Origin: Shinella zoogloeoides
GTDB taxonomy: Bacteria > Pseudomonadota > Alphaproteobacteria > Rhizobiales > Rhizobiaceae
Length of the DNA stretch: 64,000 nt
NCBI RefSeq assembly: GCF_020883495.1
Contig: NZ_CP086611.1
Location: 186,001-250,000 of the forward strand
Direction of reading: 5' to 3'
Shown here: positions 44,648-54,036 of the stretch, in pieces
How the letters are laid out: each line of letters starts with the position of its first letter
How positions within the stretch are numbered: the stretch's first letter is position 1
Made by a program: the position numbers and the translations under genes
Notes under the pieces: model-generated
The model's database searches: none
What the model was told of the DNA's origin: nothing
Seen by the model: only the letters and a program-made list of their open reading frames with translations

Positions 44648-45901
44648 ATGACGCGGCATTATTCCGCCTTCTCGCTCCTCAAGGAGGGGCTTTCCGGCCA
44701 GAAGGGCTGGCAGCAGGCCTGGCGCTCGCCCGAGCCGAAGCCGCGCTACGATGTTCTGATCATCGGCGGCGGCGGACATGGTCTGGCGACGGCCTATTAC
44801 CTTGCCCGCACGCACAATATCCGCAACGTCGCGATCATCGAGAAGGGTTGGCTCGGCGGCGGCAATACCGGGCGCAACACGACCGTCGTGCGCTCGAACT
44901 ACTTCTTCCCGGAAAGCACGGCGCTCTACGATATGGCGCTGCGTCTCTACGAGACGCTCGGCCGCGACCTCAACTACAACATCATGCTGTCGCAGCGCGG
45001 CATCGTCACGCTGGCCCATTCGGAGGCCGAGATGGAAATGGCGGCGCGCACCGTCAACGCCATGCAGATCAACGGCACGGACGCCGAACTGTTCGGCATC
45101 GAGGACGTGCGGCGGGTGCTGCCGTTGCTGAACGTTTCGCCTGGCGCGCGCTATCCGGTGTTCGGCGGCGTCTGGCAGGGCAGGGCCGGCACGGCGCGGC
45201 ACGATGCGGTCGCCTGGGGCTATGCCCGCGCGGCCGACCGGCTGGGCGTCGATATCATCCAGTCCTGCGAGGTGGAGGAATTCATTGTCGAGGGCGGGCG
45301 ATGCCGCGGCGTGAAAACCAGCCGGGGCGAGATCCGCGCCGAGCGGACGGGTATGGTCGTTGCGGGCCATTCCTCGAATCTCGCGGCGAAGGCCGGCTTC
45401 CGCCTGCCCATCACGTCCTATGCCCTGCAGGCCTGCGTTTCCGAGCCGGTGAAGCCCGTGCTGGACACCGTCGTCCTGTCCCCCGGCACCGGCACCTATG
45501 CCAGCCAGTCGGACAAGGGCGAACTGGTGCTCGGCGGCGCGCTCGACCGTGTGCCTTCCTATGGCCAGCGCGGCAACCTGCCGGTGCTGGAGGAGGTCGT
45601 CGCCGGCCTGCTTGAAATGTTCCCGAGCTTCCGCCAGCTCCGGCTGATGCGGCAATGGGCCGGCATCGTCGATGTGACGCCGGATTCCTCGCCCATCCTC
45701 GGGGAAAGCCCGCTGCCGGGCCTCTTCCTCAACTGCGGCTGGGGAACCGGCGGCTTCAAGGCCATCCCGGCCGGCGGCACGCTGCTCGCCCACCTGCTGG
45801 CGACAGGAAAACACCACGATGTCAGCCGCCCCTTCGATCTAGACCGTTTCGCCCGCGGCCGGTTGATCGACGAGGCGGCCGGCTCCGGCATCGCGCACTA
45901 G
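44648..45901 (+). CDS. soxB: Sarcosine oxidase, beta subunit
   Basis: A 417-residue flavoprotein of the DAO family, the catalytic FAD/FMN subunit of heterotetrameric sarcosine oxidase, which oxidatively demethylates sarcosine to glycine. Features: the LLKEGLSGQKGWQQAW start peptide, dinucleotide fold VLIIGGGGHGLATAYYLA near residue 41, GNTGRNTTVVRSNY, GTARHDAVAWGYARAAD and GWGTGGFKAIPAGG at the end. The ATG at 44648 gives the family N-terminus; the 44549 start would add a non-conserved leader. First gene of soxBDAG. Confidence 0.95.
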   Translation: MTRHYSAFSLLKEGLSGQKGWQQAWRSPEPKPRYDVLIIGGGGHGLATAYYLARTHNIRNVAIIEKGWLGGGNTGRNTTVVRSNYFFPESTALYDMALRLYETLGRDLNYNIMLSQRGIVTLAHSEAEMEMAARTVNAMQINGTDAELFGIEDVRRVLPLLNVSPGARYPVFGGVWQGRAGTARHDAVAWGYARAADRLGVDIIQSCEVEEFIVEGGRCRGVKTSRGEIRAERTGMVVAGHSSNLAAKAGFRLPITSYALQACVSEPVKPVLDTVVLSPGTGTYASQSDKGELVLGGALDRVPSYGQRGNLPVLEEVVAGLLEMFPSFRQLRLMRQWAGIVDVTPDSSPILGESPLPGLFLNCGWGTGGFKAIPAGGTLLAHLLATGKHHDVSRPFDLDRFARGRLIDEAAGSGIAH

Positions 45902-45910
45902 GAGGCGTCC

Positions 45911-46195
45911 ATGCAGCTTTTCCCATGCCCCTTCTGCGGACCGAGAAGCGAGAGCGAATTCCATTTCGGCGGCGATGCCGGCAATCATCGCCCGGAAGGT
46001 TTTCGCGCCGTGACGGATGGCGCCTGGGCGGCCTATCTCTACGAGCGCGACAACCTGCGCGGGGCGGCAAACGAGATCTGGATGCACATGGCCTGTGGCG
46101 AGGTGTTCCGCATGGAGCGGGACACCGTGAACCATCGCGTGGCAGAGGCCTTCGCACTCGGACAGGGAGGCGGCGATGACGGCATGGCGCACTGA
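45911..46195 (+). CDS. soxD: Sarcosine oxidase, delta subunit
   Basis: A 94-residue protein with the SoxD zinc site: CPFCG at residues 6-10, a following EFHFGGD, and HMACGE. It stabilises the heterotetramer. It starts nine bases after soxB and overlaps soxA by 20 bases. Confidence 0.93.
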   Translation: MQLFPCPFCGPRSESEFHFGGDAGNHRPEGFRAVTDGAWAAYLYERDNLRGAANEIWMHMACGEVFRMERDTVNHRVAEAFALGQGGGDDGMAH

Positions 46196-48983
46196 AGGCG
46201 GCACCGCGCTCGACAGGTCGCGGCCGCTTTCCTTCACCTTCGACGGCCGCACGGTCGAGGGCTTTGCCGGCGACACGCTCGCCTCGGCGCTTCTGGCCGG
46301 GGGCGTTCGCGTGCTCGGCCGCAGCTTCAAGTATCACCGCCCGCGCGGTCTCTGGGGCGCGGGCGTCGAGGAACCGAACGCGCTGGTCGACATCGCCGGC
46401 GGCATGCCGAACACGCGTGCCACGCTGGCGCTCGCCGCCCATGGCATGACCGTGCGCAGCGTGAATGCCGAGCCGAGCGCGCAGAAGGATCGCCACGCTT
46501 TCCTCGATGCGTTCTCGCGCTTCATCCCGGCCGCCTTCTACTACAAGACCTTCATGTTCCCCGACTGGCATCTCTTCGAGCCGCGCATCCGGCAGATGGC
46601 GGGTCTCGGGACGGTGGATGCGGCAGTGGACGCCCCTGCCTTCGCCGAGCAGGTAAACCGTCATTGCGACGTGCTGGTGGTTGGCGCGGGGCCTTCGGGC
46701 CTTCTTGCCGCCCGCACGGCGGCGCGCGCGGGAAAACGGGTCGTGCTCTGCGACGATGGCCGTGAGGCCGGCGGCAGCCTGCTTTTCCGCGAAGCGACCA
46801 TCGAAGGCCGCCCCGGCGCCGAATGGGCGCGGGACGTGGCGGCGGAACTGGAGCAGGCCGGCGCGCTGGTGCTGACCGGCACGACGGCCTTCGGCATCTA
46901 CGATCACCGCCTCGTCGGCCTTAGCCAGAAGGTGGCGGAGGGAGCGTCGGATCGGTTGTGGCGTGTCCGCGCGGCGTCGATCGTGCTTGCCACGGGCGCC
47001 ATCGAGCGGCCGTTGCCCTTCGGTGACAACGACCTCCCGGGTGTCATGTCCACGGAAGCCGCATTGGTCTACCTCCGTCGCTTCGGCGTCGTTTCGGGCC
47101 GCAGGATCGTCGTCGCTACAAACAATGGCCTCGCCTACGAGACCGCGCTGGCGCTTGCGGCGGCCGGTGCGGAGGTGACGGTCGTCGATTATCGCGCCGA
47201 TGCCCCCGTGCCTGCCGGGCTGCGGGTGCTGAAGGGCGTGACCGTCGCGGCCGCGCTCGGCCGTGGCACGGTGACCGGCGTCAGGCTTTCCGACGGCACG
47301 GTGATGGAAGCGGATGCGGTCCTCGCCTCGGGCGGCTTCACGCCGACCGTGCATCTCTTCTGCCAGGCGCAGGGCAAGCTGGACTGGCGCGACGATATCC
47401 TCGCCTTCGTTCCCGGCCGCCCCGTCGAGGGCGTCGAGGTGGTGGGCGCGGCGGCCGGGCGGTTCGCTCTGCCAGCGGCGCTTGCCGGCGATGCGGCGCA
47501 GGACCTCGGCATCGTTGCGGCCTGGCCGAAGCCGGGCGCGCGCGAGCGCGTCTGGATCGACCTGCAGAACGATGTCACGGCCAAGGATGTGGAGCTTGCG
47601 GTGCGGGAGAATTTCGTCTCCGTCGAGCACCTGAAGCGCTACACCACGCTCGGCATGGCGACGGATCAGGGCAAGACTTCCAATGTCAACGGCCTCGCCC
47701 TGATGGCCGAGCTGACGGGCCGGCGTATCCCCGCCGTCGGCACGACGACCTATCGACCGCCCTTCACGCCGGTTCCCTTCGCCACCTTCGCCGGCGCGCG
47801 GTCCGGCACGCGCATGAACCCGCTGCGCCGCCTGCCGCTCGAACGGGAGCATCGCGCCGATGGCGCCGTGTTCCGCGCCTATGGCGGCTGGCTGCGGCCG
47901 GCTTTCTACGGTCCCGGCGAACCCGACGAGTGCATCCAGGCGGAGGCGAAGGCCGCACGCGAGGGCGTTGCGCTCTTCGACGGTTCGCCGCTCGGCAAGA
48001 TCGAGGTCATCGGGCCGGATGCCGCCCGGTTCCTCGATTTCATCTACTACAACACCATGTCGACGCTGGCGCCCGGCCGCTGCCGCTATGGCTTCATCCT
48101 CACGGAAGGGGGCGTCGTCTACGATGACGGCGTGCTGGTCCGGCTCGACGAGAACCGTTTCGTCGTCTCCTGCTCGTCCTCGCATGTGGCGGGCGTGCAT
48201 GGCCTGCTGGAGGAATGGCGGCAGGATCGTTTCGACAAGCGGCGGGTCTTCATCCATAACGCGACCGCCGAAATGGCGACGCTGACCGTGACCGGCCCGC
48301 GCGCAAGGGACCTCATGGAGGCGCTCGGCCTCGATCTTCCCCTCGACGATGCCTCCTTGCCGCACATGGCCGTGGTCTCCGGCCTGTTCGACGGCATGGC
48401 GGTGCGGATCGCCCGTGTCAGCTTCACGGGGGATCGGTCCTATGAGATTTCCGTGCCGGCCGACCGTGCCGCCGCGGTCTGGGCGCGGCTGCGGCAGGCC
48501 GGTAAGGCCTTCGGCGCGAGCCTGCTCGGTCTTGAGGCGCTGATGATCCTGCGGGCGGAAAAGGGCTATATCGTCGTCGGCAAGGATACCGATGGCACGA
48601 GCCGACCCATGGATTTCGGCCTTACCGCGCCGCTGGAGCGCAAGAAGGTGGAATTCCTCGGTCGCCGTTCGCTGGTCACGGAGGACGCCGCGCGGCCGGA
48701 TCGCCGCCAGTTCGTCGGGCTGGAGGCGGTCGACGGTCTCGGGCTGCTGCCGACGGGCGCGCATGGCGTGGAGCGGGAGGCTGGCAAGCAGCGCAGCACC
48801 GGCTACGTCACATCGAGTTATTTCAGCCCCGTTCTGCAGAAGCCGATTGCGCTGGGGTTGATCGAGCGGGGCCTTGCCCGCATGGGCGATATCGTCGAGT
48901 TGCAGCATCTGCGGGAGACCAGGCGCGCGCGCATCGTCCCTTCCTGCGCCTTCGATGAGAGCGGGAGTCGCCTTCATGTTTGA
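46176..48983 (+). CDS. soxA: Sarcosine oxidase, alpha subunit
   Basis: A 935-residue fusion of a ferredoxin-like N-terminus, a dinucleotide-binding domain (VLVVGAGPSGLLAARTAARAG near residue 167, binding NAD), a zinc-poor linker and a C-terminal folate-binding GcvT-like half (about residues 560-935). It hands formaldehyde equivalents from sarcosine to tetrahydrofolate. The size and domain order fit heterotetrameric SoxA. Confidence 0.95.
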   Translation: MTAWRTEGGTALDRSRPLSFTFDGRTVEGFAGDTLASALLAGGVRVLGRSFKYHRPRGLWGAGVEEPNALVDIAGGMPNTRATLALAAHGMTVRSVNAEPSAQKDRHAFLDAFSRFIPAAFYYKTFMFPDWHLFEPRIRQMAGLGTVDAAVDAPAFAEQVNRHCDVLVVGAGPSGLLAARTAARAGKRVVLCDDGREAGGSLLFREATIEGRPGAEWARDVAAELEQAGALVLTGTTAFGIYDHRLVGLSQKVAEGASDRLWRVRAASIVLATGAIERPLPFGDNDLPGVMSTEAALVYLRRFGVVSGRRIVVATNNGLAYETALALAAAGAEVTVVDYRADAPVPAGLRVLKGVTVAAALGRGTVTGVRLSDGTVMEADAVLASGGFTPTVHLFCQAQGKLDWRDDILAFVPGRPVEGVEVVGAAAGRFALPAALAGDAAQDLGIVAAWPKPGARERVWIDLQNDVTAKDVELAVRENFVSVEHLKRYTTLGMATDQGKTSNVNGLALMAELTGRRIPAVGTTTYRPPFTPVPFATFAGARSGTRMNPLRRLPLEREHRADGAVFRAYGGWLRPAFYGPGEPDECIQAEAKAAREGVALFDGSPLGKIEVIGPDAARFLDFIYYNTMSTLAPGRCRYGFILTEGGVVYDDGVLVRLDENRFVVSCSSSHVAGVHGLLEEWRQDRFDKRRVFIHNATAEMATLTVTGPRARDLMEALGLDLPLDDASLPHMAVVSGLFDGMAVRIARVSFTGDRSYEISVPADRAAAVWARLRQAGKAFGASLLGLEALMILRAEKGYIVVGKDTDGTSRPMDFGLTAPLERKKVEFLGRRSLVTEDAARPDRRQFVGLEAVDGLGLLPTGAHGVEREAGKQRSTGYVTSSYFSPVLQKPIALGLIERGLARMGDIVELQHLRETRRARIVPSCAFDESGSRLHV

Positions 48984-49506
48984 CCTTGCCCGCAAATGGC
49001 AGCCCGAGCCGGATTGGGCCGAGGCCCGCCTTACCGGCCCCAACTTGCAGGTCCGCGCGCTGGGACGTGTCGGACAGCGCCTCGTCAGCGGAGATGTGGA
49101 GGGCTTCCTCGCCCGCCACGATCTGGGCCGGGACATCGGCGCGCTGGGGCTGGCCCTCGGGGATCGTTATGCGGTGCGCGTCGCGCGCGACCGTCTGCTG
49201 ACGGTCGGGCTTTCCGCCGACGAACTGCCCGACGGATGGCACGACGAAGGCTGCGCGGTCTCGACTGTCGGCGCGGCCCTGCATGTCTTCGAGGCCAGCG
49301 GCGCGGGTGTCCGCGACCTCCTGGCGCGGGCGGTGACGGTCGATCCGGACCATCCGGGACCGTGCGCCGCCATGCCGTTCGGCGGCGTGATGGCCGTGGT
49401 CTATCGGCACGGCGATGCCGGGACCTTGCGCATTCATGTCGACAGGGGGCTTGCCAGCTATCTGTGGGAGTGGTTCGAATGCCAGCCACTCCTTGCGCAG
49501 GGGTAG
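48976..49506 (+). CDS. soxG: Sarcosine oxidase, gamma subunit
   Basis: A 176-residue GcvT-like small subunit (LGRDIGALGLALGDRYAVRV, ending in SYLWEWFE) that packs against SoxA. It overlaps soxA by eight bases, with the ATG in a different frame. No glyA, purU or folD follows, unlike many sox operons; instead a Liv-type binding protein does. Confidence 0.9.
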   Translation: MFDLARKWQPEPDWAEARLTGPNLQVRALGRVGQRLVSGDVEGFLARHDLGRDIGALGLALGDRYAVRVARDRLLTVGLSADELPDGWHDEGCAVSTVGAALHVFEASGAGVRDLLARAVTVDPDHPGPCAAMPFGGVMAVVYRHGDAGTLRIHVDRGLASYLWEWFECQPLLAQG

Positions 49507-49564
49507 GAATTCATTCTGGAAGGAGCGACCCGCGCTGTTGCGGGCACAAAAGGGAGTTGAGGAT

Positions 49565-50680
49565 ATGAGACGCATTCTGATCATCGGCACGGCGCTTGGC
49601 CTGCTCATGGGCACGGCGGCCCGCGCGGAGGACCTGACCTTCGCCGTCGCCGGTCCGCTGACGGGGCCGCTCGCCACGATCGGCGACCAGTTCAAGCAGG
49701 GCGCGCAGGCTGCTGCCGACGCCATCAACGCCAAGGGCGGCGTGATGGGCCGCCAGATCAAGCTGCAGTTCGAGGACGACCAGTGCGATCCCAAGCAGGC
49801 GGTGTCGGTCGCCAACCGTATCGCCGCCGCCGGCATCAAGTTCGTCGATGGCCATGCCTGCTCCGGTTCGAGCATTCCGGCCTCGGCGGTCTATGCCGAG
49901 AACGGCACGCTGATGATGAGCCCGGCCTCCTCGAACCCGGTCATGACGGACGACGCGGCCGCCAAGGGCTGGACGAACATCATGCGCCTCTATACCCGCG
50001 ACGATGCGCAGGGCGCCTTCATCGGCCCGTGGATCGCCAAGGAATATGCCGGCAAGAACGTCGCCGTCCTGCATGACAAGACGGCCTATGGCCAGGGCGT
50101 GGCCGACGCCGTGCGCACCACCATGAACGCCAGCGGCCTCAAGGAAGTGCTCGCCGAAGGCATCAATGCCGGTGAGAAGGACTACAACGCGCTCGTGACG
50201 AAGCTGAAGGACGCCAAGGTCGATGTCGTCTATTTCGGCGGCTATCACCCGGAAGCCGGTCTCATCCTGCGTCAGGCGACCGAACAGGGCTACAAGTTCC
50301 AGCTCATCATGCCCGACTCCATCGCCTCGCCGGAATTCTGGCAGGTCGCCGGCCCGGCCGGCGAAGGCACGCTGTTCGTCTTCCCCTCCGACCCGCAGGC
50401 CAAGCCCGAGGCGAAGGAAGCGGTCGAGAAGATCTCCGCCGGCGGCTTCAAGCCGGAAGGCTTCACGCTCTTCTCCTATGCCGTGATCCAGGCCTTCGCC
50501 CAGGGCGTCGAGCGCGCCGGCTCGGACGACCCGACCGAAGTCGCCAAGGCGCTGAAGGACGGCAAGCCCATCGATACCGTGGTCGGCACGGTCACCTTCG
50601 ACGAGAAGGGCGACCTGAAGAACGCCAGCTACGACATCAACCGTTGGAGCAACGGCACCTACGCGCCGATCGCCAAGTAA
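49565..50680 (+). CDS. Branched-chain amino-acid-type ABC substrate-binding protein (LivK family)
   Basis: A 371-residue periplasmic protein with a signal peptide (LIIGTALGLLMGTAARA) and the LivJ/LivK opening FAVAGPLTGPLATIGDQFKQG, a short disulfide loop (DDQCDPKQAV to HACSGSS) and standard two-lobe fold. It follows soxG by 58 bases with its own AGGGAGTTGAGG ribosome-binding site. No membrane or ATPase genes accompany it, so it feeds a transporter encoded elsewhere. By operon context it may collect an N-methylated amino acid, but sequence alone says only LivK-like. Confidence 0.87.
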   Translation: MRRILIIGTALGLLMGTAARAEDLTFAVAGPLTGPLATIGDQFKQGAQAAADAINAKGGVMGRQIKLQFEDDQCDPKQAVSVANRIAAAGIKFVDGHACSGSSIPASAVYAENGTLMMSPASSNPVMTDDAAAKGWTNIMRLYTRDDAQGAFIGPWIAKEYAGKNVAVLHDKTAYGQGVADAVRTTMNASGLKEVLAEGINAGEKDYNALVTKLKDAKVDVVYFGGYHPEAGLILRQATEQGYKFQLIMPDSIASPEFWQVAGPAGEGTLFVFPSDPQAKPEAKEAVEKISAGGFKPEGFTLFSYAVIQAFAQGVERAGSDDPTEVAKALKDGKPIDTVVGTVTFDEKGDLKNASYDINRWSNGTYAPIAK

Positions 50681-50705
50681 CGGCGCAAGCGAACGGGATC
50701 TGGAG

Positions 50706-50731
50706 AGGCCCGGCATATGCCGGGCCTTTTT
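50706..50731 (+). terminator. Rho-independent terminator of the sox-livK operon
   Basis: AGGCCCGGCAT (50706-50716) and ATGCCGGGCCT (50717-50727) form an 11-base perfect palindrome followed by TTTT, 25 bases after the binding-protein stop. Confidence 0.88.
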
Positions 50732-50913
50732 CATGCGGATGCGCGACAGCGCAGCCATCGCCGCTCCGGGCAATGTCCCTTGGCCGGGTGGCGACGGAAA
50801 GGTCAACAAATCCTGAATGCCGTGCCTTGGAATTGCCTCCGGCACGCCGCGCTTTCTTTAAGTATTTTTGGATATAGAAGGCGGAGTCGTCCATCGTGGA
50901 GGGGCCTTGCAAC

Positions 50914-52902
50914 GTGTCGTCGCGGATCGACGCCGGAAGGCGTGTAGGGCTGAATATTTATCTGCTGGCGCTGGCGCTCGCCTGCCTCGTTCCGGTGGTC
51001 GCTGTCTCCGGGTTCGCCGCCTGGCGCACCGGCGCGGCCTACAAGAGCACGGCCGCCACGCGCCTCAGCGATACCGCCCTGACACTCGCCAGCGCCATCG
51101 AGGCCGATATCGAGGGGCGATACACGGCTCTCAGCACCTTCGCCGCGCTCTGGCCGCTGACGACGCAGACGGGCGAGATCGTCCTGCAATCGAGTCGCTT
51201 CGAGGGTATCGGCCTCGATGGCGAGGTCGAGATCGTCGAATTGGACTATGGCATGCCGCAAGGCGCGCATAGCGCGCCGGTGCTCGACGTGGCGATGCAG
51301 GCGATCGGCCGGGACAGGCCGGCGATATCGAATCTCGTGCCCGGCCGCACCGCCGCCGAACACCGGATTTTCCTCGCGCTGCCCGAGGGCGACGGCCGGC
51401 AGCGCGCGGTGGTTCTGGCGATTACCCCCACCCAATTGATCCGCACGCTCCAGCAGCGAAACGAGGCGCTCGGCAGCATTCTCGTCGCCGTGACGGATGG
51501 CAACGGACGGATCGTCGCGCGCTCCCACGAACCCGAGCGCGTTATCGGCAAGCGGGCGCCCGACTGGGAGAAGCTGGAGGCGCTGGGCGTCAACAGCGGC
51601 TGGTTCGAGGCGAAAACGACCGAAGGGCAGCGCATCATCCTTGCCTTCGAGAAGCTTCAGAGCACGCCGGGCTGGACCCTGGTCGTCGGGGAGCCGCTCG
51701 ATGTTTTCAATGCCCGCTGGCAGGATCCGCTTCTTGGCCTCACCCTCGGCGCGCTGTTCGCGGTCGGCCTTGCGACCGTCGCGGCCATCCTGATCGGCCG
51801 GTTGATCCTGCGCCCCGTGCGTGCGCTTGCGGCGCACAGCATGGCGATTGCGGAAGGGCAGCGGCCCGTCGGCCTCTCCGCGATCCCGTCCTCGTCCGTC
51901 CGGGAATTCGAGACCCTGCGCCTGAGCGTAGAGGCGGCGGAAAGAACGATGCGGGAGGAGGACCGGCTTATCCGCACCGTGGCGCAGGCCGGCGCGCTGA
52001 TGCTGTGGCGCTGGACCGAAGGCGACGGCCTCATCTGGGTCGAAGGCTGGGAGAAGCTGACCGGCATGCCCGATGGCGAAGCCCTCCGGGGCGGCTGGCT
52101 GGACCGCGTGCATGCCGACGACCGCCGGCGCGTGCGCGATGTCGCGGGTGGGCAGGTGCAGAAACGGGCGCTGATCGATGTCGAGTTCCGGGTGTTCGTG
52201 GATGGCGGCCGCTGGCTGTGGGTGCGCGGCAGGGGCGGCCCGGTCTGCGACGACAGCGGCAAGGTGCTCCAGTGGGCGGGTGTTCTCGAGGATATCGACG
52301 CGAGGAAGCAGGGCGAGGCGCAGATCGCGCATATGGCACATCACGACGCCCTGACCGGCCTCGGCAACCGCATCCTGCTGCGCGCCCGTCTGGAGCAGGC
52401 GATCGAGGAGGCTGCCTCGGGGCAGGTCAGCGCCATCCTCAGCATGGACCTCGACCGATTCAAGCAGGTCAACGACACATTGGGCCATCCCGTCGGCGAC
52501 GCGCTGCTGTGCGCCGTTGCCGAGCGGCTGCGCGCCACGATCCGGGAAGGCGATCTGGTTGCGCGTATCGGCGGCGATGAATTCGCCATCATCCAGACCG
52601 GCGCGGCGCAGCCGGAAGCCGCCGCGACGCTTGCGCACCGGCTGGTCGAGGTGATCGGCGCGCCCTACGAAATCGACGGCCACGCCATCGATATCGGCAC
52701 CAGCATCGGCATCACCTTCATCGCCACGGCGGATATCGACGCGGACGAGTATCTGAGCCGGGCGGACAAGGCGCTCTATTACGCCAAGCAGGACGGCCGC
52801 GGCCGGGCCACTCTCTATGAAGAGGGGTACATGATGGACGAAATCAACCGCCTGCTCGCGAAGTTCGACAAGCTCAGGCTGCGCCACAGGGACGCCGCCT
52901 GA
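50914..52902 (+). CDS. Membrane diguanylate cyclase with Cache sensor, HAMP and PAS domains
   Basis: A 662-residue signalling protein: helix 1 about residues 11-33, a periplasmic dCache-like sensor about 34-275, helix 2 about 280-302, HAMP, a PAS/PAC domain (GALMLWRWTEG to LEDIDARKQ, about 340-480) and a GGDEF domain with intact RIGGDEFAII. It should make cyclic di-GMP in response to an external signal. A GTG at 50914 preceded by GGAGGGG is the likely start; the GTG at 50896 is also in frame. Confidence 0.87.
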   Translation: MSSRIDAGRRVGLNIYLLALALACLVPVVAVSGFAAWRTGAAYKSTAATRLSDTALTLASAIEADIEGRYTALSTFAALWPLTTQTGEIVLQSSRFEGIGLDGEVEIVELDYGMPQGAHSAPVLDVAMQAIGRDRPAISNLVPGRTAAEHRIFLALPEGDGRQRAVVLAITPTQLIRTLQQRNEALGSILVAVTDGNGRIVARSHEPERVIGKRAPDWEKLEALGVNSGWFEAKTTEGQRIILAFEKLQSTPGWTLVVGEPLDVFNARWQDPLLGLTLGALFAVGLATVAAILIGRLILRPVRALAAHSMAIAEGQRPVGLSAIPSSSVREFETLRLSVEAAERTMREEDRLIRTVAQAGALMLWRWTEGDGLIWVEGWEKLTGMPDGEALRGGWLDRVHADDRRRVRDVAGGQVQKRALIDVEFRVFVDGGRWLWVRGRGGPVCDDSGKVLQWAGVLEDIDARKQGEAQIAHMAHHDALTGLGNRILLRARLEQAIEEAASGQVSAILSMDLDRFKQVNDTLGHPVGDALLCAVAERLRATIREGDLVARIGGDEFAIIQTGAAQPEAAATLAHRLVEVIGAPYEIDGHAIDIGTSIGITFIATADIDADEYLSRADKALYYAKQDGRGRATLYEEGYMMDEINRLLAKFDKLRLRHRDAA

Positions 52903-52946
52903 GCGGTTCGGGGTCGGCCCCCGCCGCCGGGGATTGCGCCGCTGCG

Positions 52947-53903
52947 CTATTCCGAGGAGGCGGCGGCGGTCGCGCCGAGGCTGCGGTGGGGCTGGATCTC
53001 GATGCTGAGCTGATCGCGCCCGCGCATCTTGGCGGCATAGAGCGCAAGGTCCGCCCGGCGGTAGACGTCGCTCGGATCGTCGCTGCGCGCAATCCAGGCG
53101 AGGCCGGCGGAAAAGGTGTAGCGGAAGCTCGCCTGCTCGGAAACCGGCCGGGAATGGCGCACGGCTACCAGCATGCGCTGCACGATGGTTTCCGCATCCG
53201 CCATGGTCGTGTTCGGCAGGATGAGCATGAACTCCTCGCCGCCGACGCGGCCGAGTGTGTCCGTCTTGCGCACATGGCGCTGAATGGTGATGGCGAAGTC
53301 CTTCAGCACGGCATCGCCGACGCCGTGGCCGAAGCGGTCGTTGATATATTTGAAATTGTCGATGTCGAGGACCGCAAGGCAACCGACATCCTCGTCGACT
53401 TCGCCCGAGGAGCCGACGAATTCGCCGAGCTTGCCCATCACGTAGCGGCGGCTGGGAAGCCCGGTCAGCTCGTCCGTCTGCGAGGCCTTGATCGCGAAGT
53501 CGCGATCCTGCCGGAGCGATCGCTCGTCCGCCCGGATGGAGCTTATGTCGCTGGCGACGCAGAGCATCCAGCCGTCCGGCTGCATCGTCTCGGTCATCCA
53601 GAGCCAGCGGCCGTCGTGCAAGTCGGTCTCGAAGGCGCGGTAGCCGCTCTTGCCGCGGCGCGCCTGCGTCGAGCGCAGCCAGACCTCGAAATCCGCCGCC
53701 GCAATGACCGTGCCCTGGCGTGCGTGGTAGTTGCGACGCATGAGTTCGGACCAGAGCAGGTCCTCCCCATCCGAGATGAACCAGGCGGCGCGAAAGGCCC
53801 GGTTGGCAAATCGCAGGCGATCTTCGGGGTCGAAGACCGCCACAAGGTTGCCGGCATGTTCCATCAGCCGGGCCAGTTGCAGCGTCATTTCGGTAGCAGC
53901 CAA
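52947..53903 (-). CDS. PAS-GGDEF diguanylate cyclase
   Basis: A 318-residue cytoplasmic protein: PAS domain at about residues 8-125 (LMEHAGNLVAVFDPEDRLRF, then WMLCVASDIS) and a GGDEF domain with intact RVGGEEFMLIL near residue 235. It probably makes cyclic di-GMP. It converges with the previous diguanylate cyclase gene. The BMP operon ends 133 bases upstream on the same strand. Confidence 0.9.
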   Translation of the reverse strand: MAATEMTLQLARLMEHAGNLVAVFDPEDRLRFANRAFRAAWFISDGEDLLWSELMRRNYHARQGTVIAAADFEVWLRSTQARRGKSGYRAFETDLHDGRWLWMTETMQPDGWMLCVASDISSIRADERSLRQDRDFAIKASQTDELTGLPSRRYVMGKLGEFVGSSGEVDEDVGCLAVLDIDNFKYINDRFGHGVGDAVLKDFAITIQRHVRKTDTLGRVGGEEFMLILPNTTMADAETIVQRMLVAVRHSRPVSEQASFRYTFSAGLAWIARSDDPSDVYRRADLALYAAKMRGRDQLSIEIQPHRSLGATAAASSE

Positions 53904-54036
53904 GACGTCATGTCCTCAGGGTGATTCCTGCATGAAATCTAGGTGCGGTCGCTGAACAAAACGTTAGAGCGGTTTTCCCGGTTGGGCGGGTCGTGTCCGG
54001 GAATGGCACATGCATGCGCGCCCGGGAGACATCGCC

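Noticed and set aside
45822..49136. Minus-strand open frame of 1104 codons opposite soxD/soxA
   Set aside because: It lies antisense to clearly real sox genes, has no domain features, and is rich in Arg, His and Ala as expected from the reverse of GC-rich coding DNA.
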